A stretch of 64,000 nucleotides of DNA from Lactobacillus sp. LL6. GTDB lineage: Bacteria; Bacillota; Bacilli; Lactobacillales; Lactobacillaceae. A model generated the notes under the pieces. The model was not told where the DNA came from, made no database searches, and saw only the letters and a list, made by a program, of their open reading frames with translations. Shown piece by piece: positions 19,144-31,285 of this stretch. The translations under genes were made by a program, and so were the position numbers. The DNA is taken from NCBI RefSeq assembly GCF_007570935.1, contig NZ_VLLR01000002.1:248001-312000 (forward strand), given 5' to 3'. Position 1 is the first letter of the stretch, and each line of letters begins with the position of its first letter.

Positions 19144-20456
19144 ATTAATTATATAATTTTATTTCTTACTTTTCTCTTCATCTCTTTTTGCGTTTCTTCA
19201 CACCTGCAAGTCCAATCATGCTAAGTCCTGCAGCTGCTGCACCAATAGCTGCATCTACTTCACTTTGCTTATTATTAGAACCTGTTTGTGGAAGTTGCTT
19301 AGTGTAATGTGGATTGCCGTTTTTATCGACATAGCCAATAACGGTACCATTTGCTGAAACAATATTGCCATTTGCATCTACATGTTCACCATGTGGTCCA
19401 ATATTATTGCTCCAGCCATTTACTGTTTGACCATGTGGAGCAACACCATTATTCCAATAACCGTTTTGAGAATGCGGACCAATGTTATTGTTCCAATAGC
19501 CATTTTGACCATGAGGTGCATTATTATAATTGTAATTATTCTTTGGTTTCGATGGCTTTGGCTTATTATTTTCATGATGTTTCTTCGGCTTAGTTGGTTC
19601 ACTAGGCTCATCTGGCTCACTAGGTTCATCTGGTTCCACTGGCGTAGTCTTCTTAGTGTATACAACTTCAGTATCCTTAGTTGGATCAGTTGGAGTTACT
19701 GTATTTTGACTTGGAGTGTAACCGTCAATGATTGGAACATTTTCATCAGGTTCAACTTTAGTTGGATCATTAGGATCATTCTTATATTCTGGAGTTTCAG
19801 CACCTGGAATTGGATTATGATCTGGATCTACAGGCACAATCTTACCAATCTTATGATAAACAACTACAACATTTGCATCAGGGTTTTGTGGAGTTACTGT
19901 CTTTCCGCCAGCAGTTTTAATTTCTGCAACATAACCCTTAATTACTGGAACAGTAATTTTACCAAAGGTGTAGCTATTCTGATCAGGTACACCATTAGTA
20001 ATAGTGAATGTATGTGTTTGAACATTTGGATCCATTAATGGGGCATCATTATTGTCACCATCTAGAAATGTAATTGTTTGTTTACCAACCACCGTAGTTA
20101 TAGTATCAGTTGGTGTAACTGGAGTTACTGGAGTTTCATTCTTAGTGTAAGTAACCGTGTAATGACGATTGATATCAGAATCACTAGCCGTTACTGTGTC
20201 TCCACCTACTACACTCTTGTTTGGAGTATATCCTGAAACTGTTGGAGAAGTAATCTTCTGATAAGTTTGAGAAGCTGGAGTCCATCCATCATCTTTAACT
20301 ACTTTGCCAGTGACCTTATCAACTACTAAATGATGATCAAATGTAATAGTGGTTACACTTTGCTTAGGAGTTTGATTACCAGCACCTTCATATGTGACTG
20401 TTTGAGTACCGGTCTTAGTCAAAGCATCTTTACCAGTATTATCTGGCCATTTTGGT

Positions 20457-20975
20457 CCATCTGGGTCATTTGGATTAATTGGCTCACCCGGTTTGCCTGG
20501 GTTCTCTGGATCCACTGGGACTAAGTCATGTTCTACATAAATCGTTACCTTTTGTGAACCCTTGCTAATTTCAGGTGGGATAGTCACATCTGGATTGATT
20601 ACCTTATAACCTTGGTTCTCAAGATCAGTAATAACCTTAGTCTTATCATAATCAACTTTATCGCCGACTTTTTGTTCACCAGAGTCATAACCGTACTTTG
20701 GAATATCAGTATTTGTTGTATTGTCGTGAACAACAACGATTACTTGACCCTTATCTGCTGGAATTGGAGTGTAGATAACTGGAGTATCTTTGCCAGGGTC
20801 CTTTGGTGTTACCGTTGGCACTTCTGGAGTATAACCTGGAATGGATGGAACTGGTTCATTTGGAGTTACCTTAGTAGGATTGTCTGGGTTAGTTGGATAT
20901 TGTGGAGTTGGTGCGTTTGGAATCTTATTTCCTTCTGGATCAACTGGAACAATGTGTCCATTTGGTTCGTAAGTA
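20457..20975 (-). repeat. Near-identical DNA repeat in the second adhesin, copy 1
   Basis: About 520 bp here recur almost base for base at 21300-21818, with an offset of exactly 843 bp (281 codons). It encodes the block from the VPVDPEGNKIPNAPTPQYP linker through the GQVIVVVHDNTTNTDIPKYGYDSG module to GPKWP. The few differences are single bases, so the duplication is recent or kept alike by gene conversion. Confidence 0.9.
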
Positions 20976-21299
20976 ACTACCACTTTATAACTTGTATCAT
21001 CATGAGTAAGAGTTACAGACTTTACCTCAGTATTACCATCACTACCATCTTGAGTAATATTAGTTACGTGATAATTTTGAACAACTGGTACACTCTGAGC
21101 GTTAATAGTTTGAGCTGGGCTCCAAGTAAGTGGAGTAGTCCACTTACCTGTTACCTTGTCAAGTACACCATGAGCGGTAAAGTGAACAGTTTGTTCAACT
21201 GGGCTATGAACTTCTTTACCTTCATTGTTTACGAAAGTAATTGTTCTAGTAACATCTTTACTCAAATCTTTGTCATTTGTATCTTCCGGCCACTTTGGT

Positions 21300-21818
21300 C
21301 CATCTGGGTCATTTGGATTAATTGGCTCACCTGGTTTGCCTGGGTTCTCTGGATCCACTGGGACTAAGTCATGTTCTACATAAATTGTTACCTTTTGTGA
21401 ACCTTTGCTAATTTCAGCTGGGATAGTAACATCTGGATTGATTACCTTATAACCTTGGTTCTCAAGATCAGTAATAACCTTAGTCTTATCATAATCAACT
21501 TTATCGCCGACTTTTTGTTCACCAGAGTCATAACCGTACTTTGGAATATCAGTATTTGTTGTATTGTCGTGAACAACAACGATTACTTGACCCTTATCTG
21601 CTGGAATTGGAGTGTAGATAACTGGAGTATCTTTGCCAGGGTCCTTTGGTGTTACCGTTGGCACTTCTGGAGTATAACCTGGAATGGATGGAACTGGTTC
21701 ATTTGGAGTTACCTTAGTAGGATTGTCTGGGTTAGTTGGATATTGTGGAGTTGGTGCGTTTGGAATCTTATTTCCTTCTGGATCAACTGGAACAATATGT
21801 CCATTTGGTTCGTAAGTT
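21300..21818 (-). repeat. Near-identical DNA repeat in the second adhesin, copy 2
   Basis: This is the partner of 20457-20975 in direct orientation. Recombination between the copies would remove or add 281 codons in frame. Confidence 0.9.
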
Positions 21819-24800
21819 ACAGTTTCTTCAACCTTAAGCTTGTCTGGAGTTACTGTCATACCACCAGCAATTTCTTTATCTGCATGGTACCCTTCAATTA
21901 CTGGAGTCGTTACTGTATTAAACTTATGATCACTTGGAGTCCAACCATTGTCTTTAATAATCTTACCTGTTACCTTATCAATTATCATATCATGGGTAAA
22001 CTCGGTAGTTTCTACATTATCCTTAGGAGTTTGACTACCGGCACCTTCATAATGGATTATTTGAGTACCAGTCTTAGTCAAAGCATCTTTACCAGTATTA
22101 TCTGGCCACTTTGGTCCATCTGGATCATTTGGATTAATTGGTTCACCTGGTTTGCCTGGGTTTTCTGGAGTTACTGGTACTAAATCATGTTCTACATAGA
22201 TTGTTATCTTCTGTGTACCTTTGCTAATTTCAGTCGGGATAGTCACATCTGGGTTAATTACCTTATAACCTTGATTCTCAAGATCAGTAATAACTTTTGG
22301 TTTATCATAATCGACTTTATCGCCGACTTTTTGTTCACCAGAATCATAACCGTACTTTGGAATGTCAGTATTTGTTGTGTTATCGTGTACAACAACGATT
22401 ACTTGACCTTGTTCATTTACACTTGGAGTATATGGAACTGGAGTATCTTTAGTTGGATTATCTGGAGTTACTGTTGGTACTTTTGGAGTGTAACCTGGAA
22501 TTGTTGGAACTGGCTCGTTTGGAACTACCTTAGTTGGATCATTTGGATCATTCTTGTAGCTAGGTGTTGGTGCATCAGGAATTTCTTTTCCGCTTGGATC
22601 TACTGGGACGATTTTACCAATTTTAGCATAAACAACAGTCGCTACAACATTTGGATTTTCATGAGTTGCAGTTAATCCACCAGCTACAAACTTGCCATCA
22701 TTATTAATATAGCCGCTAACTGCTACATAGCCATCAATTACTGGTACAGCAACTGTATCATAAGTATGGGTTTGTTCATTCCACTTACCTTGTGAAATGA
22801 CTTCTCCTGTAGTTTCATCAACTGTATCACCACTATAAGTGAAAGTAGAAGTCTGTTTATTTTGTTGATAAATTTTTTTCCACTTTCATCAACAAATTTA
22901 ACTATTTGACTTGATGGAATAGTTTGCTTATTTTCAATAGTCGTTCCATTTGGTGCATAAGTTACAATTACCTTATAACTGCTATCAGTATTTTTAATAG
23001 TAGCTGCTCCAACATTATTACCATCCGCATCTTGGCTTACACTTACGACATGATAACCCTTTACAGTTGGTGAAACTTGAAGTGGAACTTCTTCGCTAGT
23101 CTTATCCCAAGTCAAAGGTGTGATCCATTTACCAGTTACTTTGTCTAAGACACCACTTTCAGTAAACTTAACTGTTTGTACAACTGGTGCTGCAACTGTC
23201 TTACCAGTATTATCAACATAATCAATAGTACGAGTAATAGTCTTGGTCAAACTATCTTTACCAGTATTATCTGGCCACTTTGGTCCATCTGGGTCATTTG
23301 GATTGATTGGCTCACCTGGTTTGCCTGGATTAGTAGGATTTACTGGAACAGTTTCATGTTCTACATAAATTGTTACAGTTTGATTGCCTTTGACTATTTC
23401 AGACGGAATAGTAATAGTTGGGTTAATTACTCTATAACCCTTATTTTCAAGATCAGTAATCGTAGCTGCCTTATCGTACGTAAACTTAGTTCCTACTTCT
23501 TCATTACCGCTTGATTTTCCATATTCTGGCAAGTCTTTATTGTCAGTTACATCATAAACAGTAACAGTAATTGAACCTTCATCTGTTGTAGGAGTTGGAG
23601 TTACTGGTTTGAACGGAACTTCTACATTCTTAGATGGATCTTCTGGATTTGGATTAATCGAATCACCAGGTTTTTCATTTGGATTTTCTGGAGTCCAAGT
23701 ATCAGGAACGTTAGGTACAATTCCGGTATCTACCTTAGTTGGATCGTTTGGATCAGTTGGGAAGGTTGGAGTATCAGTTCCTGGAATATGTTTACCTTCT
23801 GGATCTACTGGAACAATTTTACCATTTGGATAGTAAATAACCTCATCTTTTACATTTGGATCTTGAGGAGTTGCAGTTAATCCGCCAGCTTCCTTCTTAT
23901 TTGCATGATAACCTTGAACTACAGGAGTTGGTACCTTTTCAAACGTTGTGCTTGTTGGTGTCCAATCAGTTGTAGTAATGATTTTACCTGTTACATTATC
24001 AAAAGTAATTGTTCTAGTAAAGGCTTTGTCTTTAGTCATTACTTTAGTGGTATCAGGCTTAGAATTATCACTATAATGATAAGTAATAGTTTGTGTAGCA
24101 TTTTCTACTACATCACTTTCAGAAGTTCCAGCTGGATATTTTGGCCCGTCTGGATTATCTGGATTTACTGGGTCACCTGGATGTCCCGGCTTATCTGGTG
24201 TTACAGTTGTTGTAATATGTACTACATATAAGATAAACTTTTGTTCAACCTTACTATCATTATCATAATTACCAAATTTGATTTCATTATAATTGGTTGG
24301 ATTACTTTCTTGACCATTATCTGAAATAAATCCATCTAACTTATATCCCATAGTAAGCAACTGGTTTACATAAGCTTCAGAACCACTAAAGGTAATTGGA
24401 GTATCTGCTTTACCATTTGCATCATAGGTATTCAAAGTAACTAAGTTCTTTGGATCATTTCTATCAATAATCGTAAATTGAGCTACTTGGTTTTCTTGAG
24501 TTGGAGTTGGAGGAGTTTCACCCTTTGAATATACAACAGTTACCACACTATTACTATCTGCTGGAGTTACAACTTCTGCACCCACTGTAGGCATATTTAC
24601 TGAACTATAACCAATCTCACTTGGATCTTTTGATTTTACTGCATCAAAGGTAGATGAAACAGGACTCCATGCGCGATCCCCTTCATTTACACCAAGATCA
24701 ACTTTGCCATCATTATTTGTATCATAGCCAAGTAACTTTCCTGTTACTTTATCTACAATTGCAGTGCGAGTAAAGGTTGCTTCTTGCTTATAAGTATCTT

Positions 24801-27800
24801 TACCATCTGGTGCCCCGTTAACCTTATCTCCTTCAGTATTAACGTAATTGATGGTACGTGTAATAGTCTTATTCAATTGATTCTTATCAACGCCATCTGG
24901 ATATTTTGGTCCATCAGGATCTTGCGGATTAATTGGATCGTTTGGTGTCTTCGGATCATTTGGTTCAACTGGAATAGTTTGATGACCATAGTAAACTACT
25001 ACTTTACTATTTTCAGTTGTTCCAGTTACAGTCACTTCTGGCACAACCTTAATATCAGGAGCTGTGTAACCATAATTTTCCAAATCTGGTGAGGTTACTT
25101 CTGACCAGCTACCTGTAGTCCAACCAGCTGGATTATTAGGGTCAATAGTATAGGTTTCACCATTTTCAGAGACAGTTCCATATCCAATAAAGTTACCATT
25201 ACTATCATTGATTCTGTATCTAGTAAGAGTTACAGTTTGGGTTTGTGGTTTTGCCAAATTTTCTGGAATAGCAGTATTAGTTACACTATCCATATAAGTA
25301 ATATTACGAACTACTTCTTTTTCTTCTTTAGTTCCCTTATAAGTTGTTGTAGGAGTAGTACCAGTATTACGATAAGTTACTGTAATGTCATTAAACTTGC
25401 TCGTTGGCAATACACTAGTTGCAGGAACAACTGGTATATCGACTGAGTTAAATGGCTTGCCTTCCTTATCAAGAACACTGGATGGAGCTTTAGAATCAAC
25501 TGCTTTAAATTCAGTGCTATATGGAATCCATGCACGACTTGAGTCTTCAATATCAACCTTACCATCGTCATTTGTGTCATAACCTAAAATCTTACCGGTT
25601 ACTTTATCCACAATTGCATGTTTAGTAAAGGTTACTGTTTGGACATAGTCACTCTTACCATCAGGAGCACCATCAACTGGAGTGGTTGTACCATCGCTAT
25701 TAACTCCAACATAATGAATTGTACGACTAACAGTTTCTTCAAGGTCTTGTTTAGTTAAACCATCTGGATACTTAGGGCCATCTGGATCATCTGGGTTAAT
25801 TGGAGTATTTGGATTTTGTGGATTATTTGGTGTTACTGGGATTGTTTCATGACCATAGTAAACATTAATAGTTTGATCCTTAGTGGATGAATCAACAGTA
25901 ACATGCTCAACATCTTTAATATCAGGAGCTGTGTAACCATATTTTGTCAAATCTGGTGAAACAACTTCACTCCAAGACTTATCATCAGTTGTCCAACTAT
26001 CATTTGGAGTAAAGGTCTTCCCATCTTCAGAAATACTACCATAGCCAACAACATTACCTTTATTATCTAATACGATTTGGCGAGTAATTGTAGCATTTTG
26101 AATTACTGGATTATCCTTAATTAAGTTAGCAGGGATTCGTTCTCCTGTAACTTTATCATAATAGTTAATAGTCCGAGTTACTGTCTTTTCTTCAGGATTC
26201 TTACTATAGTGATAAGTAGTTCCTTCTTGCACTGGATTATAAACTACATTAATAGTCAAGTTATTTACATCATCTGGTGCAGTAACAGTATATGCTTTAA
26301 CACTACCGTCTCCTCCATCATACGTTGCATTGTCAACATGATTGTAGTTATAAGTAATATTGTTATATTCAATGGTTGGACGCTTTTGAGTAGCTGGGAA
26401 GCTATAACTATTGCCATCCTTAGCTGAACCACCATCAATTGTATAAGTCCAAGTTAACTTACCATCTTCATTAATAATATTGCCATCTTTATCTACATTT
26501 ACAAGTTTATTAGTTACTTTATCTCTAATTCCTTGCCCTACAAAGACTACTGTTGAATTATTTGAATCTGCAATCTTAGTGCCATTTTCATCTACATAAT
26601 TAATGGTCCGAGTTACTGTCTTTTGAAGGTCAGATTTAGTATAACCAGCACCTGGATTATCTGGATTTACTGGTGCAGTATCATGAACTAAGTAAATAGT
26701 GAAATTTTGACTTTTACTTGCGTCATTATCAAATACTGGGAACTTAATATTGTCAGCACTTGATCCAATAGAAGTATTGTCATTGTCATCAATTGCACTA
26801 TCAAACTTATACCCATTATTAAGGAAAGTTTCTACAATACTTTGTTCACTTGGAAAGACAATTTGGGTTCCTGCATCCCCTTGATCAGTCAAACCAGAAA
26901 CCAAAACTTTGTTTTCTGTCTTATCAACAATCTTCAAATTTGCATGTTGGAGTGCTTGAGATTCTGGAGTATAAATAACATTTACTAATTGATCTTGTCC
27001 AGCAACTGGTGCGGAGAAGGTTACTGTTTCTTGGCTTGGAGTATATCCAGAAACTTTTGGAGAATTTACTGGGGTAAAACTAGTCTTATCAGGAACAGAA
27101 CTCTTAACTTCACCAGTTACAGCATCAACAGTATTAGTGAAGGTAATGGTTTGCTTAGGACTATCGGCAGGAGCTTTAGTACCATCTGACATAATATAGT
27201 GAACTTGAGCAGTAGATGGAATTTTTTCTTCTTTTGTACCGTGGACTAAGTAAATCTTAAACTTTTGAACATTGTCTTTGATATCATCAAAGTCTGGCAA
27301 CTTCCAACTATCCTTACCATCTTGAATAGAAGTACCTGGTTCACCATCTGTAACATTAAAGGCACTATTAAATACGTATCCACTATTAATGTAAGCTTGA
27401 ACTGTAGGATCTAATCCTTGGAAAGTAATTTGAGTCCCTGCAACACCATCGTCATTATTAAAGGTACCTAAAACCTTGTTTTCAGTTTTATCAATTACCT
27501 CAATAGTAGCCTTTTGAGCAGTTACTTCAGATGGAGTATTTGGTGTATAAGTTACAATAGTGTATGGGTTTTTACCATATTCAGTCTTTTCACCAGGAAC
27601 ATTGTCAAGTGATGGAGTGTAATCTGGAATAGCAGGTGTTGGAACATCCTTATATTGTTTAGTGTCAGTTGTCCAATCTCCATAAGTAGTTTCACCAGTT
27701 ACTAAGTCAGTTGTATCTGTCTTGGTCCAATCGACAGTTTGAACATTATCTTCGGGTGCCTTTGGCTTGTTTTCAGCATTTCCTTCAACTAAGTAGTGAA

Positions 27801-30800
27801 CTGTTGAGGTGGTAGTACCTTTTTCAACATGTTTACTTGTGCCATGCTTCAAATAAATAGTGAAGTACTGAATTTCTGGCTTATCCCAGAAGTCTCCGTA
27901 AGAAACTGTGACATCCTTACCACTACCACTTGAAATACTTGTCCCTGTAATTTGATCTGCGCTTGTTGCATCTTGAATTACATTGCCTTCAACCGCTTTT
28001 ACAAATACATATCCAGAATTTAAGTATGAAGTAAGGGCTTGTTGTGAACCATCAATAGTAGAATTGTTTACAGTAAATTTAATTGGCTCACCAGCTTCTC
28101 CATTATAGTTAGTGAAGTGAGTAAGCTCTTTATTATGCTCATCCATATCTACAATAGTTACACGTGCTTTTTGAATAGTTGGATCTGGATCATAGATAAA
28201 GGTTGCAGAGTGATTTTGAGAATTTGGTGTTACAGTGATTTCGACTGCCCCATCTTTAACTGGGGATGATTCACCATCGTTATAAACATACTTAAGCTTA
28301 TAACCAGGAATTTCTTGAGGAATAAATTGAGCCAAAGTACCACTTTCTGGTGTCCAAGTTACATTTTCTTGTCCAGTTAATAAATCCTTAGTTCCAGTTT
28401 CTTTAAAAGTAACAGTTTGAGGAGCTTTAGAATAAGTCTTATCACTGCCATTGCCAGGCTTTCCTTCTACATCTGAGTCAGTAAAGATATAGTGGAAAAT
28501 ACGCTTAACAGTTTCAGTATTATTAATTGGTTCAGTTTGGTGACCATAATAAATATTGTAAACACGGTCGCTATCAGTTGGTTGAACTGACCATGCTGGG
28601 ACTTCAGAACCATTTTCAGTACTTGAAGCAGTAGCGTTAAGACCACCAGTTGGAGCAGTGTAGTATTGAGAAGTTAAGTTTGGTGAAATAACTTCATTTA
28701 AAGTATTAGATTGTGTAGTCCAGCCATCAGCATAGGTTGTAGTTGTTGGAACATACTTTCCATCTACAACGGTACCATATCCTACAAACTTATTATCTTG
28801 ATCATATACTTTACTTCTTGTAAAAGTTACATCACCTAAGGTTGGATTAGTAACATTAGATCCGGCTTTCTTTATTACATCAGCTGGAATTGGTTGACCA
28901 GTAACTTTATCATAATAGTTAATAGTACGGTGAATAACTTTTGATTCAGTTTCTGCATGATAAGTATCAGTTGGAGTTGGAGGAGTAGACTTAGTACGAT
29001 AGAAGAATACAAAATCTCGATACCCATTCTTAGATGTATTGATTCCGACAGCACTTGCAGTATGATGTTCATTATCTACTCCGTATCCACCACCAAAGAA
29101 TGTTTTTGGTGGCAAATCCAATCCGCTCAGACCATCCATATTTGGTGCTGCTCCGGGTACAGTTCCTCCCTTCATTAAAATTGGTCTTTGTATAATAGCT
29201 CCATCTTCCGTATAAGAATCAGCACTTAATAAAACATAAGAGTTCATATCTACAGTACCCTTATTATCAGTTTGCTGAGAAATATAAACTAGTGGAAATT
29301 GATATGAATTTTCTGCGAAAGTCAAATCACCTTTACGGTCATTAGCAACAACACCTGTTAATGGTTCATCCCAAACATCTCCAGCTTTAATTTCTATACC
29401 GTTATTAGTCATAATGACTTTATTTATTGCCGCATCAGAGATGTTAGATGAAGTATATGTCTGGTTATATAAATCTTTACCAGTAGCTTTAACATCTTTA
29501 GGAATTACTCGCTCATAAGTTTTACCATCGAAAGTGACTTTATTTGGTGCTGCATTGGTTAAATCATACTTAGAATTCGAATAAATATCCTTTGAAGTAA
29601 ATTGCTTCATAATTTCACCAGTATCAGCATTGACATATGTAACTGTTTGATTTGTCATGGTTTTAATTATGGCAGCTACACCTGGTTTATTATCAGCCTG
29701 AAGTGGTATAGGAATATTTTCTCCATCAACAAAAAAAGTATCAAATTTACCAACTTGACCGTTTGTAATTACTTCACCTGAATAATAAGTTTTATTATTT
29801 ACTTTATCTGTAAATCTATATCTATTATAGACATACCCATCAACAGTTTTTGAAGCTTTTGTTTCATCAAATTGTCCGCCTTCAAAAGCACTATGAGGAT
29901 AAACATTTCCTCTAGAAATAGCGTAATACCTATGTGTATGTGCATCAGCTTCAGTTAACTTAGTTACGAATTTACCATTTCTATAAAAATATAGTGTCTT
30001 TCCAGGATCATCAATATCTGTAGTATATATAAAGTTAGAATTTGTACGAGCATCACGAGTTTTTTCATACACTAGTTGTCCATTATATATATAAGTTGAA
30101 TCTTGTGTATAAGTAAAATCCGGTGTAAAAGTATCCAAATCTACCGGCGTATCGCTTGCACTATTAGTATTACTTGAATTGTTATCAACAAATGATGCAT
30201 TGAGCAGCTTCTTTAATTGTGCAGCACTATATTTAGATAAGTCAGTTTGTTTATTTGCTTGATCAATTTTAGCAATAGTAGCCTCAATCTTAGTTAGTTC
30301 CTCGGGTGTAAGGTCATTTTTTTCTGTTACACCGCTTAAACCAGTTTTAGAAATATCGGTTTCAGATTTGGCATCAGTTTTAGCTGATTGAGTCTTATCA
30401 GTATTTGCCACTTGTTGTTTATTAGCAGTTTTTAAAGCATCAACAGCAGCACTTTTAGCTAATTTGTTATCAGAAGTTTGATTCAAATTAGTTTGATTAT
30501 TAGTACTTTGTTCTGCTTTAGCAGCTTTTTGCTTTTGAATTTGCAAAGCAGTATTTGTTTTTTGCGTATTTTGAGTAGAAGCAGACTTAGTAGTTTGAGT
30601 AGTCTTATTATTTTCTACTTTTGTAGCAGAATCAGTATTAGATGCAGTTTGAGCAGTTTGAATATTTTGCTTACTTTTTGATTGACTTGATTTTGAGTAG
30701 TATTTTGTTTAGAATTATCTTGTTTACTTTGAGTTGTTATGTTTTGAGCAGTCTTATTATTAGCTTCAGTCTTATTTGTTTGGTTATTAGTTGCTTCTTT

Positions 30801-31202
30801 ATTTACTTCCACAACAGCCTTTTTAGGGACAGTTGAATCTAATTTTTGACTGTGATTTTCATCAACAGCTTTATCACTTTCATCCTTTGTATCAGCATGG
30901 GTAACATTGGCACTTGTGCTCATCCATAAAGTTGTACCTAAAAGAACAGAAACAGCTCCAATTGTCAATTTACGAATACCAAAATGTGATTGGCGATCAG
31001 AAGTTTCTTCCATTCTTTTAGCATAATTATTTTTTGAAACCATGTTTCACCCTCCTATTATTATATTCCTTGGAGCAATAATTATCTTGTTCGACACTTT
31101 TATGGTACCACTTTCATTCGCAAACTATTAGCAAAAGCACTCATATTACCAATACTTGTGTAAGAAATCGTATACTATATTTACATTTTTTAAACTTATA
31201 AA

Positions 31203-31280
31203 TAAAAAAAGTAGCATGATTATAAAGCCATTTAGTATGAATTTTCAATTCATATTAATTTATATCATGCTACTTTTTTT
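31203..31280 (-). terminator. Long compound terminator of the treR-treC operon
   Basis: Outer arms AGTAGCATGAT and ATCATGCTACT enclose a second inverted repeat (TATGAATT/AATTCATA) and end in seven T residues on either strand. It lies right after the treC stop codon. Confidence 0.85.
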
Positions 31281-31285
31281 GTTTT

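Larger units (their letters stand above)
19178..31043 (-). pseudogene. Second giant LPQTG-anchored MUB adhesin, interrupted by two single-base frameshifts
   Basis: Three frames together form one gene: the YSIRK signal part (31043 to about 30680), the main repeat region (to about 22875) and the C-terminal repeats with LPQTG (to 19178). The first break is at the A5 run in 30675-30679 and the second at the A7 run in 22873-22879. Adding one A to each restores a continuous frame of 3955 codons with sensible protein on both sides. The repaired protein has the same plan as its neighbour: HFGIRKLTIGAVSVLLG signal, Gln/Thr-rich stretch, unique domain, about sixteen MUB repeats, NNYNYNN...PHGQ spacer, LPQTG 38 residues from the end and a KKRKKR tail. 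GGAGG precedes the ATG. As written, only a 142-aa secreted stub would be made. Recent inactivation, phase variation by run slippage and assembly error are all possible. Confidence 0.85.

Noticed and set aside
22850-22890. Programmed -1 frameshifting at the A7 run as the explanation for the split adhesin
   Set aside because: The shift needed is consistent with ribosomal slippage in principle, but there is no heptamer of the X-XXY-YYZ type with a clear downstream pseudoknot, and the same gene has a second break at a short A5 run. Mutation or sequence error is simpler.
4131-30681. Many plus-strand ORFs of 60-250 codons opposite the adhesin genes
   Set aside because: They are Trp/Ile/Cys-rich translations of the complement of Pro/Asp/Thr-rich repeat DNA, lack ribosome-binding sites and repeat in step with the coding repeats.
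4023-31043. Regular repeats considered as CRISPR or satellite DNA
   Set aside because: The repeats are long, in frame and vary as protein modules; there are no short identical repeats with unique spacers.
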